DNA from: Mycolicibacter heraklionensis
Lineage (GTDB): Bacteria; Actinomycetota; Actinomycetes; Mycobacteriales; Mycobacteriaceae
Direction: 5' to 3'
Assembly: GCA_001673575.1 (NCBI GenBank)
Contig: LZME01000122.1
Span: 1 to 64,000, forward strand
DNA: 64,000 bases
A program made the translations under genes and the position numbers. The first letter of the stretch is position 1; each line of letters starts with the position of its first letter. The notes under the pieces are model-generated. The model saw only the letters and a list, made by a program, of their open reading frames with translations, had not been told where the DNA came from and did no database searches. Below are positions 1 through 7,682 of the stretch, piece after piece.

Positions 1-246
1 CGCTTGAGCAGCGCTTCGAGCGCCATGCACCGCAACTTCGCGCCGAACCGGGCCATGGTTGCCGCCGCGTTGGCGCAGCTCTCCGACGAACACCGGGCCC
101 TGCTTCGTCGCGCCTATTACTACGGATGGAGCACCGAGCAGATCGCGGTCGATCTGGACATCGCGGAACGCAGCGTGAAGACCCAGCTGCACTACGCGCT
201 ACGGACACTGCAACAGACACTGCGAGATTTGGGAACGGTGCTATGA
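1..246 (+). CDS. ECF sigma factor, C-terminal part (SigL-like paralogue)
   Basis: The 5' end lies outside the window. The visible 81 codons are sigma region 4: a helix-turn-helix with LSDEHRALLRRAYYYGWSTE followed by a recognition helix around IAERSVKTQLHYALRTL. This aligns without gaps to the same part of the complete SigL at 1909-2442 (LSAEHRAVIERSYYRGWST, IAEGTVKSRLHYAVRAL), so it is a paralogue. The stop TGA overlaps the next ATG as ATGA (243-246). This is the usual translational coupling of a sigma factor to its anti-sigma, here the zinc-finger/oxygenase fusion. Whether the upstream part is intact cannot be seen. Confidence 0.85.
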   Translation, partial: RLSSASSAMHRNFAPNRAMVAAALAQLSDEHRALLRRAYYYGWSTEQIAVDLDIAERSVKTQLHYALRTLQQTLRDLGTVL

Positions 247-1847
247 CAACGTCTCACCACGAGTACGGCATGTGGGATGCCGCCTACGTGCTGGGGTCAC
301 TCTCGGATTCCGATTATCGCGAATTCGAGACGCACCTGGACGACTGCCCGTTGTGCCAGGACGCCGTCGCCGAGCTGTCCGAGATGCCGGCGGTGCTGTC
401 CCTGCTGGATCACGAGGACTTCGCAGAATCCGACCTGGAACCCCACGCCGTGTCAGCCGCCGGTGTCGCCCGCCAGGTCAACGGCCACGACTCCGGTGCT
501 GCCGTGGCGGTTCTTCAGCCGCCCGAGACGGTCTTCCCGATCTTTCGCCCGGGCAACTACGCCCCGGTCCCCGACGAGCTCACCGAGTTCGATCTGGCCG
601 TCGACGGCAACATTCCACCGGAGTTGAACGGCTGGTATCTGCGCAACGGCCCCAACCCCCGCGAGGCGGGCGGGCACTGGTGCACCGGCGACGGCATGGT
701 GCACGGGGTTCGGCTGGAGAACGGTCGGGCCGCCTGGTACCGCAACCGCTGGGTGCGCACCGAGAGCTTCGAAGAGCCCCTGCCGCTGCTCAACCCGGAC
801 GGCAGCCGCAATCTGCACTCCAGCGCGGCCAATACCCACGTCATCCGGCACGCGGGCAAGACCCTGGCGCTGATGGACACCGCATTGCCGTACGAACTCA
901 CCCCCGAGCTTGACACGCTCGGCGCCTACGACTTCGCCGGCAAGCTGACCGATTCCATGGCGCCACACCCCAAGATCTGCCCGATCACCGGCGAGTTGCA
1001 CTTCTTCGGATACGGCGACCTCACCCACCCGCACATCAACTACTACCGCGCCAGCGCCGACGGGGCCGTCCAAGTCCGGCGTCCGATCGACGTCCCCGGG
1101 CTGACCCTGATGCACGACTTCGCGCTGACCGCGCAGCATGTGGTGTTCCTGGACCTGCCGCTGGTGTTCAATCCGCAAATTGCGCTCACCCGACGAATCG
1201 AACGCGACCCGCCCTACCGGTGGGATGACGACTATGGCGCCCGCCTGGGTGTGCTGCGCCGCGATGACCCATACGGCCCGGTTCGCTGGTTCGACATCAA
1301 CCCGTGTTACGTCTTCCACGTCGCCAACGCGTTCGACGTGTCGTCGGCCCAGGGCGACGCGATCGTGATGCAGGTGGTCCGCTACCCGGAAATCTGGCGC
1401 GACAACAGCGATTTCGAGACTGACGCCTCGCTGTGGCGATGGACGATCGACTTGGACGCGGGCATCGTGGCCGAGGTTCAGCTCGACGACCGTGATATCG
1501 AGTTCCCCCGCGTCGACGACCGGCGGGTGGGCGCCGCGGCCCGCTACGCGGTCACCGTCGGAACAGACGGCCTGGTCCGCTACGACCTGGCGCGCGACAG
1601 CGCCGAGGTCCACCGGTTCGGCGTCAACGGCATGGCCGGCGCGCCCGACGAGGCGGTGTTCGCTCCAGCGCCGGGGCAGACCGACGAATCGGCCGGCTGG
1701 TATCTGAGCTACGTCTACAGCCCGGTCCGCGAGTGCAGCGAACTGGTGATCCTCAACGCGTCGGAGTTCGACGCCGAACCCGTCGCCCGGGTGCGGCTGC
1801 CGCGGCGCGTTCCGCACGGTTTTCACGGGAGCTGGATCCCTGACTGA
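243..1847 (+). CDS. Anti-sigma zinc-finger domain fused to a carotenoid oxygenase
   Basis: The 534-residue product starts at ATG 243, coupled to the upstream sigma gene. Residues 1 to about 50 form an anti-sigma zinc-binding (ZAS) domain: MWDAAYVLGSL, identical over 11 residues to RslA at 2439-3158, then H31-x3-C35-x2-C38. After a short linker, from about residue 90, a full carotenoid cleavage oxygenase begins (FRPGNYAPVPDELTEFDL, then NGWYLRNGPNP). All four iron-ligand histidines are visible: H242 (APHPK), H291 (LMHDF), H359 (FHVANA) and H528 (GFHG). Such enzymes cleave polyene double bonds with Fe(II) and O2. Unlike RslA there is no transmembrane segment, so the protein is probably cytosolic. 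The frame is open from finger to oxygenase with no stop. It may have arisen by deletion within an rslA duplicate. An internal start could also yield a separate oxygenase. Confidence 0.85.
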   Translation: MTTSHHEYGMWDAAYVLGSLSDSDYREFETHLDDCPLCQDAVAELSEMPAVLSLLDHEDFAESDLEPHAVSAAGVARQVNGHDSGAAVAVLQPPETVFPIFRPGNYAPVPDELTEFDLAVDGNIPPELNGWYLRNGPNPREAGGHWCTGDGMVHGVRLENGRAAWYRNRWVRTESFEEPLPLLNPDGSRNLHSSAANTHVIRHAGKTLALMDTALPYELTPELDTLGAYDFAGKLTDSMAPHPKICPITGELHFFGYGDLTHPHINYYRASADGAVQVRRPIDVPGLTLMHDFALTAQHVVFLDLPLVFNPQIALTRRIERDPPYRWDDDYGARLGVLRRDDPYGPVRWFDINPCYVFHVANAFDVSSAQGDAIVMQVVRYPEIWRDNSDFETDASLWRWTIDLDAGIVAEVQLDDRDIEFPRVDDRRVGAAARYAVTVGTDGLVRYDLARDSAEVHRFGVNGMAGAPDEAVFAPAPGQTDESAGWYLSYVYSPVRECSELVILNASEFDAEPVARVRLPRRVPHGFHGSWIPD

Positions 1848-1859
1848 GGGGCCAAAGCA

Positions 1860-1887
1860 TGAACCCGACGGGCCCCCACGTCGTGTC
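1860..1887 (+). promoter_or_regulatory. SigL-type promoter upstream of sigL
   Basis: TGAACC at 1860-1865 and CGTGTC at 1882-1887 are separated by 16 nt. This is the pattern I know for SigL-dependent promoters of M. tuberculosis. It implies sigL-rslA autoregulation. A start about 7 nt past the -10 would lie just before the AGGAGG ribosome site. Confidence 0.8.
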
Positions 1888-1894
1888 ATTAGGC

Positions 1895-1900
1895 AGGAGG
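1895..1900 (+). promoter_or_regulatory. Ribosome binding site that selects a TTG start for sigL
   Basis: AGGAGG at 1895-1900 would overlap the in-frame GTG at 1900. It stands 8 nt before the in-frame TTG at 1909. The TTG gives 177 residues, the length I recall for M. tuberculosis SigL, so TTG is preferred. Confidence 0.7.
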
Positions 1901-1908
1901 TGATCAGC

Positions 1909-2442
1909 TTGCCTCGCATCGGCATACCGCCAGACCACGAAGCCGCGCTGATGAAAGCGCTCTACGACGAGCACGCCGCGGTGCTGTGGCGCTACGCCCT
2001 GCGACTGACCGGCGACGCCAGCCGCGCCGAAGACGTCGTGCAAGAGACCCTGCTGCGCGCCTGGCAGCACCCCGAGGTCATCGGCGACACCGAGCGGTCA
2101 CCCCGGGCCTGGATGTGCACCGTGGCACGCAACATGATCATCGACGAACGCCGCAGCGCCCAGTACCGCCACGTGGTCGCCACGCTCGATGAGGCGACCG
2201 CGCCCGAGCAGCCCACCCGCGACGAGGTGGACACCGCCCTGGACCGGATGTTGATCGCCGACGCCATGACCCACCTGTCGGCGGAGCACCGGGCGGTGAT
2301 CGAACGGTCCTACTACCGTGGTTGGAGTACGGGGCAGACCGCCGAAGACTTGGGGATCGCCGAGGGAACGGTGAAATCACGCCTGCACTACGCGGTGCGG
2401 GCTCTGCGACTCGCCCTGCAGGAGATGGGGGTGACACGATGA
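1909..2442 (+). CDS. sigL: ECF RNA polymerase sigma factor SigL
   Basis: This extracytoplasmic-function sigma factor has 177 residues. Region 2 is ALYDEHAAVLWRYALRLTG followed by AEDVVQETLLRAWQHP. Region 4 has LSAEHRAVIERSYYRGWST and IAEGTVKSRLHYAVRAL. The sequence agrees closely along its length with M. tuberculosis SigL (Rv0735) as I remember it. A TTG start is chosen because AGGAGG lies 8 nt upstream. The stop overlaps the rslA start (ATGA). A SigL-type promoter precedes it, so positive autoregulation is expected, with activity held down by RslA until it is oxidised or otherwise released. Known targets in M. tuberculosis include polyketide genes and Rv1139c-Rv1138c, whose homologues lie in this window at 7683-9196. 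Confidence 0.9.
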   Translation: MPRIGIPPDHEAALMKALYDEHAAVLWRYALRLTGDASRAEDVVQETLLRAWQHPEVIGDTERSPRAWMCTVARNMIIDERRSAQYRHVVATLDEATAPEQPTRDEVDTALDRMLIADAMTHLSAEHRAVIERSYYRGWSTGQTAEDLGIAEGTVKSRLHYAVRALRLALQEMGVTR

Positions 2443-3158
2443 CGTCGCCGCGGGAATTCGGCTCGGCCTGCGGGCCGGTCGAGAGTGAGCACCCTTACGC
2501 CATGTGGGATGCCGCCTATGTGCTCGGTTCGCTGTCTGCGGCCGACCGCCGAGAATTCGAGGGGCACCTGGCCGCTTGCCGGCAGTGCCGGGAGGCCGTC
2601 ACCGAGATCAGCGGAGTGCCCGCCCTGCTGTCGCAGCTCGACGGCGACTGTGTGGCGGCGATCAACGAGTCCGACGGGGCCCAGCCGCCCCCACCGGTCC
2701 ACCTGCTGCCGGCCCTGCTGACCGAGGTGCACCGGCGGCGCCGGCGTACCCGGCTGATGACGTGGGCGGCGTCGGCGGCGGCCGCCGCCGTACTCGGGAT
2801 CGGCGTACTGATCGGCATCACCTCATCGACCACGCCGTCCCCGCAGCACGATGCGGTGCCGATGGCGCAGGTGGGGACGACGGCGCTGGCCTCGACGGTC
2901 GCGGTCAGGGACGAATCCTGGGGCAGCTACATCGATTTGAGCTGCGTCTGCCTGGCACCGGTGAACGCTCACCACGACACCCTGGCGTTGGTGGTGGTCG
3001 GCCGCGACGGCAGCCAGACCCGACTGGCGACCTGGGTCGCCGAGCCTGGGCACACCGCGACGCCGGCCGGCAGCATCTCGACGCCGTCGGATCAGATCGC
3101 CTCGGTCCAAGTGGTGTCAGCCGACAACGGCCAGGTCCTGCTGGAGCGCACGCTGTGA
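2439..3158 (+). CDS. rslA: Anti-sigma-L factor RslA
   Basis: This membrane-anchored zinc anti-sigma factor has 239 residues. The N-terminal cytoplasmic domain carries MWDAAYVLGSLS and the zinc motif H43-x3-C47-x2-C50. An arginine-rich stretch (RRRRRTR) leads into one membrane helix at about 106-127, and an extracytoplasmic domain of about 110 residues follows. Residues 1-60 are very similar to the zinc finger of the carotenoid oxygenase fusion at 243-1847. The gene overlaps the sigL stop by 4 nt, so the pair is made together. In the family, oxidation of the zinc cysteines frees SigL. Its own stop codon lies inside the -35 element of the next SigL-type promoter. Confidence 0.92.
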   Translation: MTSPREFGSACGPVESEHPYAMWDAAYVLGSLSAADRREFEGHLAACRQCREAVTEISGVPALLSQLDGDCVAAINESDGAQPPPPVHLLPALLTEVHRRRRRTRLMTWAASAAAAAVLGIGVLIGITSSTTPSPQHDAVPMAQVGTTALASTVAVRDESWGSYIDLSCVCLAPVNAHHDTLALVVVGRDGSQTRLATWVAEPGHTATPAGSISTPSDQIASVQVVSADNGQVLLERTL

Positions 3159-3183
3159 ACTAAAGCCCGCCGCGAACCGTGTC
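3156..3183 (+). promoter_or_regulatory. SigL-type promoter for the ThDP-enzyme operon
   Basis: TGAACT at 3156-3161 and CGTGTC at 3178-3183 have a 16-nt spacer. The -35 overlaps the rslA stop codon. The transcript should start about 3190, some 20 nt before the ATG at 3213. Confidence 0.75.
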
Positions 3184-3212
3184 AATGACATCGTCACGAG
3201 TTAGGCGGGCAG

Positions 3213-4964
3213 ATGTCCAGGATCGCTTCCGTGGTCGATTTCATCGTCGCCCAACTGGCGGCCATGGGAGTCGGTCACATCTTCGGCGTCGACGGCGCGA
3301 ACATCGAAGACCTATACGACGCAGCGTATTTTCGGCCCGACATCACCGCGGTGCTCGCCAAGCACGAGTTCTCGGCCGCCGCCATGGCCGACGGCTACAG
3401 CCGCAGCGGCGCCGGGCTGGGTGTGGTCGCCGCGACATCGGGCGGAGGTGCCCTGAACCTGGTTGCCGGACTGGGTGAATCATTAGCCAGCCGAGTTCCG
3501 GTGCTGGCACTGGTGGGCCAGGCCCCGACCACCTTGGACGGTCGAGGCAGCTTCCAAGACACCAGTGGACGCAACGGTGCACTCGACGCGCACGCCCTGT
3601 TCTCGGCGGTATCGATCTTCTGCGAGCGGGTGATGAACCCCGAAGACATCGCGGCCACACTGCCCCGGGCGATCGCCGCGGCACGCAACGGCGGACCCGC
3701 GGTGCTGTTGCTGCCCAAGGACGTTCAGCAGGGGTTCGTCACCGCCAGCCCGTACCGCAACGGCGACGACACCGGCAGCGATCCCGTCGTCATCAGTGAT
3801 CCGCATCCGATCATCCGCGCGCTGCGCAACGCCCACGGGCCGGTCACGATCATCGCCGGCGAACAGGTGGCCCGCGACGACGCCCGCGCCGACCTCGAGG
3901 ACCTGCGGGCACTGCTGCGGGCTCGGGTGGTGTGCGTCCCCGACGCCAAAGACGTCTCGGGCACTTCGGGTTTGGGATCGTCGTCGGCGCTTGGCGTGGC
4001 GGGCATCATGGGCCACCCCTCGGTCGCCGACGCGCTGACCGGCAGCGCGGTGTGCCTGGTGGTGGGCACCCGGCTGACGCTGACCGCCCGCGCCGGCCTC
4101 GAGACGGCGCTGAGCTCCATTCGCACCGTGTCGATCGGTTCGGCACCGCCATACCTTCCGTGCACGCACGTACAGACCGCTGACCTGCGAACGTCCCTAC
4201 GAGCGATCTACCGCGAGCTCTCGGGAGCCGGACGCCCCCGGTGGCTGCGGGTGCCCGAGACGGTGCCGCACACCGAGTTGAATCCCCCGCCCTACGCCGG
4301 CCCAGGAGTGCGCTATCGCGACGCAATGGCCGTGCTGGACCGCGCGTTGCCCGCCGGGACCGACATCGTCGTCGACGCAGGCAACACCGGCGCCGCGGCC
4401 ATCCACTACCTGCCGCCGCGGCGCGACGGCCGTTTCCTGGTCGCACTGGGCATGGGCGGAATGGGCTACAGCTTCGGCGCCGGGATCGGGACGGCCTTCG
4501 GCCGCGGCCGGCGCACCGTGGTGATCGCCGGCGACGGCGCGTTCTTCATGCACGGCATGGAAATCCACACCGCCGTGCAGTACCGCCTACCGATGCTGTT
4601 CGTGTTGCTGAACAACAACGCGCACGCCATGTGCGTCACCCGCGAGCAGCTGTTCTACGACGGCTTCTACAGCTACAACCGCTTCACCCCCAGCCAGCTC
4701 GGTGACGGCCTGGCGTCAATGTTCCCCGGGCTCAGCGCGATCGACGTCGACGACCCGGGCACATTCGGCGCGGTCGTGGAGTCGGCGTTGGACCGTGAAG
4801 GGCCCTCGGTGATCAGCGTCGAGTGCGCCGCCGACGAGATACCGCCTTTCGCACCGTTCCTCGCCGCCATCGAGTCACCGAAAACCACTACTCCAGTACG
4901 TCGTAACGGCAAAGTTCCAACCCACGAGGAGGATCAGTTCGATGTCGCTACCAGCCCTCGCTGA
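3213..4964 (+). CDS. Thiamine diphosphate-dependent enzyme, acetolactate synthase-like
   Basis: The 583-residue product has the three-domain fold of the acetolactate synthase/decarboxylase family. The N-terminal pyrimidine-binding domain carries the activating glutamate (KHEFSAAAMADGYS, E52). A central domain spans about 190-330. The C-terminal diphosphate-binding domain has GDG at 440-442, followed by the metal-ligand asparagines in LLNNNAH. This class makes or breaks C-C bonds next to a keto group. The substrate is unknown. Genuine acetolactate synthase is unlikely because there is no small subunit or branched-chain context. It is the first gene of a SigL-promoter operon with an SRPBCC protein, a KAS III-like enzyme and an aminotransferase. 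It overlaps the next gene by 23 nt. Confidence 0.8.
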   Translation: MSRIASVVDFIVAQLAAMGVGHIFGVDGANIEDLYDAAYFRPDITAVLAKHEFSAAAMADGYSRSGAGLGVVAATSGGGALNLVAGLGESLASRVPVLALVGQAPTTLDGRGSFQDTSGRNGALDAHALFSAVSIFCERVMNPEDIAATLPRAIAAARNGGPAVLLLPKDVQQGFVTASPYRNGDDTGSDPVVISDPHPIIRALRNAHGPVTIIAGEQVARDDARADLEDLRALLRARVVCVPDAKDVSGTSGLGSSSALGVAGIMGHPSVADALTGSAVCLVVGTRLTLTARAGLETALSSIRTVSIGSAPPYLPCTHVQTADLRTSLRAIYRELSGAGRPRWLRVPETVPHTELNPPPYAGPGVRYRDAMAVLDRALPAGTDIVVDAGNTGAAAIHYLPPRRDGRFLVALGMGGMGYSFGAGIGTAFGRGRRTVVIAGDGAFFMHGMEIHTAVQYRLPMLFVLLNNNAHAMCVTREQLFYDGFYSYNRFTPSQLGDGLASMFPGLSAIDVDDPGTFGAVVESALDREGPSVISVECAADEIPPFAPFLAAIESPKTTTPVRRNGKVPTHEEDQFDVATSPR

Positions 4965-5607
4965 TATCAGCGTCCACGCCGGTACGCCCGGGCCCATCGA
5001 CGGCCTGGTGCGGGTCGAGACCAGTCCCCGGGAGGTCGCCACCCCGATCATCATGGAGATGATGCATTCGGTCTACCCCCACGACGTGGTGTTCGGCGAC
5101 TACTGCACCGTCAACGACTACATCGACTGTCCGCCCGACGAATTGTTCGACTACCTCTCCGATACCCGCTGCCTGGAGGAGTGGACCTACAGCCTGCGCG
5201 GCTTCACCCCCACCGAAGAATCAGACCTCTGGCTCGCCTACGACCGACTGGGTTCGGAGACCAAGATCTACACCCGAACCGTGTCCAACCGGGAAGCCCT
5301 CACGGTGGACTATCACTGCGCCTGGGATCAGCCCGACCACCTGTGGATGATCTACCTGATTCGGATCGTCGACGCCCAGGTCGTGCTGAACAAGCCCGGT
5401 TCGGTTGTGCTGTGGACCAATTGCCACCACCCGTTCTACGACCACAACCCCTACCCGGACACCGCGCCACCCCAGCGCCCGGTCTGGGTGGGCGACTTCT
5501 GGGACATGTTCAGTGCCGGTCACCTGCTGGAGCTGAAGAATCTGAAGGCCATTGCCGAATACCGGCACCATAACGGCCTGCCGGTCACCCCGTTCTGGAT
5601 GCGCTGA
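4942..5607 (+). CDS. SRPBCC-like protein, possible cyclase or lipid-binding protein
   Basis: The 221-residue soluble protein starts at ATG 4942 behind GAGGAGGATC, inside the 3' end of the ThDP enzyme gene. The motif VNDYIDCPPDELFDYLSDTR followed by LEEWTYSLRGF resembles the first strand and helices of START/SRPBCC ligand-binding folds. The region around NCHHPFYDHNPYP is rich in His and Asp, which could bind a metal. It has no signal peptide or membrane segment. Its position between a C-C bond-forming enzyme and a KAS III-like enzyme suggests it handles an acyl or aromatic intermediate. That is inference; the family assignment is only moderate. Confidence 0.6.
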   Translation: MSLPALADISVHAGTPGPIDGLVRVETSPREVATPIIMEMMHSVYPHDVVFGDYCTVNDYIDCPPDELFDYLSDTRCLEEWTYSLRGFTPTEESDLWLAYDRLGSETKIYTRTVSNREALTVDYHCAWDQPDHLWMIYLIRIVDAQVVLNKPGSVVLWTNCHHPFYDHNPYPDTAPPQRPVWVGDFWDMFSAGHLLELKNLKAIAEYRHHNGLPVTPFWMR

Positions 5608-5614
5608 GGCGATC

Positions 5615-6637
5615 ATGGACCAATCCGCCGTCAGTTTGATTGACGTCTCCAGCTATCTTCCCGGCGAACCCATCGGCGCCGACTACTACACGCAGTACGC
5701 CGAGTCCGATGCGTTGCGCGACAACCTGATGTTCCGCGCGCCCCGATTCCGCCATCACGTCGGCGAGGACGAGACGGCGGCCGACATGATCGAACAGGCG
5801 GCGCAGGGAATCATCGAGCGCCACGGACGCGAGATCATCGGGAACGTCGATATCTTGATCACCCACACCCAGTTGCCGGACATCCCGTTCTGCGGCGCGG
5901 GCGGCGGCATCGCCCACCGGTTGGGGATGCAACCGTCTACAGTGCTGGATCTGCACAACGGTGGATGCGCCGCTTTCGTGCTGGGGCTGGGCCTGGCCCG
6001 GCAGTTGTTGGCGGCCGGCGCGGGGCAATCCGCGTTGATCGCGATTGCGCAGAATGCCGCCGGCCAGGTCTTCGATCAGCCTGCCGTGCGCGGCAAGTCG
6101 CAGGCATCGGTTCCCGGTGATGGCGCCGCGGTCGGGTTGCTGGCCCCATCGGATCGGTCCCCGATCCTCGATGTCGAGTGCCGGACCTACGGCCAGTACG
6201 CCGGCGACATGACCTACAACACCGACCCGCCCCGCAAGTGGTGGCAGCCCGGGCCCGGTGCCGCCTACATCGGTTTCACCGAAGACAAGATCACCAAGGT
6301 GCTCGCACGAGGGAACCGGCAGGTTCCCGAAGTCGCCCTCGCGGTCTGTCATCGCAACGGCCTGTCCCCGGCGGATATTGGGCTGCTGGTCACCAATCAG
6401 CCCAACCGGGTCTTTCTGCGCAACTGGCGCGAAGCACTCGAAGTGCCCGAATCACGACACGTCGACACCTTTGATGAGTGCGGCAACCTGTTCGGCGCTG
6501 GCATCCCGATCAATCTGGATCGGGCGATCACCGGCAACCGGCTGCAGCCGGGACAGGTGGTGGTGATGGCCGGCTTCGCGCACGCCGGCGACTTCGCCGG
6601 TGCGGCGGCCATCCGCTGGGGCGGACGACCGCAATGA
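5615..6637 (+). CDS. KAS III-like beta-ketoacyl synthase/acyltransferase, catalytic His replaced
   Basis: The 340-residue thiolase-fold enzyme starts at ATG 5615, 7 nt after the previous stop; a longer frame from 5552 would overlap. The nucleophile is C118 (HNGGCAAFVLGLG). The C-terminal asparagine is N291 in ECGNLFGAGIP. Where KAS III enzymes have HQAN, this protein has NQPN (N261-N264), so the usual catalytic histidine appears to be Asn. KAS III relatives in natural-product clusters can act as acyltransferases or use unusual starters. Loss of the His argues against ordinary malonyl-ACP decarboxylation. It overlaps the aminotransferase start by 4 nt (ATGA). Confidence 0.8.
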   Translation: MDQSAVSLIDVSSYLPGEPIGADYYTQYAESDALRDNLMFRAPRFRHHVGEDETAADMIEQAAQGIIERHGREIIGNVDILITHTQLPDIPFCGAGGGIAHRLGMQPSTVLDLHNGGCAAFVLGLGLARQLLAAGAGQSALIAIAQNAAGQVFDQPAVRGKSQASVPGDGAAVGLLAPSDRSPILDVECRTYGQYAGDMTYNTDPPRKWWQPGPGAAYIGFTEDKITKVLARGNRQVPEVALAVCHRNGLSPADIGLLVTNQPNRVFLRNWREALEVPESRHVDTFDECGNLFGAGIPINLDRAITGNRLQPGQVVVMAGFAHAGDFAGAAAIRWGGRPQ

Positions 6638-7665
6638 CCTCGGCAGCGCAAGCGGATTCGGCCACCACGCATCCTGACAACGCACTCCCGCCGGCCGTCG
6701 ACCCGTATGCGTTGGCCCTCAACGAGAACCCGCTACCGCCGCTGCCCGCGGTGCATGCGGCGCTGGTTGACTTCATCGGCGCCGCCAACCGGTATCCGGA
6801 ATTCCTGCCCACCCGGCTGCGCCGACTGGTGGCCGAGCATGCCGGGGTGAGCCAGGAGAATGTTGCGCTGGGCCCGGGGGCGTCCGGGCTGGCCATGCGG
6901 GTGCTGCAGACGGCGGCGACTCCTGGCGAACGGATCGTTTTGAGCAAGCCCACTTTTGAGGGCTATCCCGCCTTCGCCCAGATGGCCGGTCTGACCACGG
7001 TGGACGTCCCCCTCGACGGCTATGGGCATCTCGATCTGACCGCGATGGCCCGGGCCGCCAGGGACGCCCGGGTGGTGGTGTTGTGCCGCCCGCACAATCC
7101 GACCGGGACCTTGGAGACCATCGCCGACGTCGAACGCCTGGTTGCCGACGTTCCTGCCGACACCATCGTGCTGCTCGACGAGGCCTACATCGAATTCGTC
7201 GCCCCGCACCAGCGCATCGACGTCCCGCGGCTCATTGCGCGCTTCCCGAATGTGATTGTGCTGCGCACCTTCTCCAAGGCCTACGGTCTGGCCGGGCTCC
7301 GAATCGGTTACGCATTGGCGGCACCGGAGCTGGCCGGCCTGCTGTGGTCGATGCAGCTGCCGTTCGGTATCAGCGCCGGCTGCACGGTGGCGGTGGCCGC
7401 CTCCTACCAGGCAGAAGCACAACTGGAGCAGCGCATCGCCCATATCGTGGCCGAACGCAGCTACCTGCGGACCAGGCTGCGCGCCTCCGGGGTGTACACC
7501 ACCGATTCCCACGCGAACTTTGTATACCTGCCGGCGGCGGGCCGGCCGTGGAGCGAGGTCTTCGCCGACAGCGGACTGCGGGTGCGGAACTATCCCGACG
7601 GAGCCGTGCGCATCACCGTCGGCTCCCGCGGCTCCACTCAGATGGTGCTGTCCGCCATCGAGTAA
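6634..7665 (+). CDS. PLP-dependent aminotransferase, HisC-like
   Basis: This fold-type I (class I/II) aminotransferase has 343 residues and resembles histidinol-phosphate aminotransferase. It shows LNENPLPPLPAV near the N-terminus, PHNPTGT, a D in LLDEAYIEF, the PLP-binding lysine K215 in TFSKAYGLAGLRIGY, and a C-terminal arginine in VRITVG. It has no histidine-pathway neighbours. Instead it is the last gene of the SigL-promoter operon, translationally coupled to the KAS III-like gene. It probably aminates a keto product of the ThDP/KAS steps, such as an alpha-aminoketone or amino acid-like unit. The substrate is inferred from context only. Confidence 0.8.
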   Translation: MTSAAQADSATTHPDNALPPAVDPYALALNENPLPPLPAVHAALVDFIGAANRYPEFLPTRLRRLVAEHAGVSQENVALGPGASGLAMRVLQTAATPGERIVLSKPTFEGYPAFAQMAGLTTVDVPLDGYGHLDLTAMARAARDARVVVLCRPHNPTGTLETIADVERLVADVPADTIVLLDEAYIEFVAPHQRIDVPRLIARFPNVIVLRTFSKAYGLAGLRIGYALAAPELAGLLWSMQLPFGISAGCTVAVAASYQAEAQLEQRIAHIVAERSYLRTRLRASGVYTTDSHANFVYLPAAGRPWSEVFADSGLRVRNYPDGAVRITVGSRGSTQMVLSAIE

Positions 7666-7682
7666 CGCCTCAATGCGGACAC

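Noticed and set aside
453..1925. Long minus-strand open frame opposite the carotenoid oxygenase
   Set aside because: GC-rich antisense shadow; no recognisable domain, and the plus strand is clearly coding.
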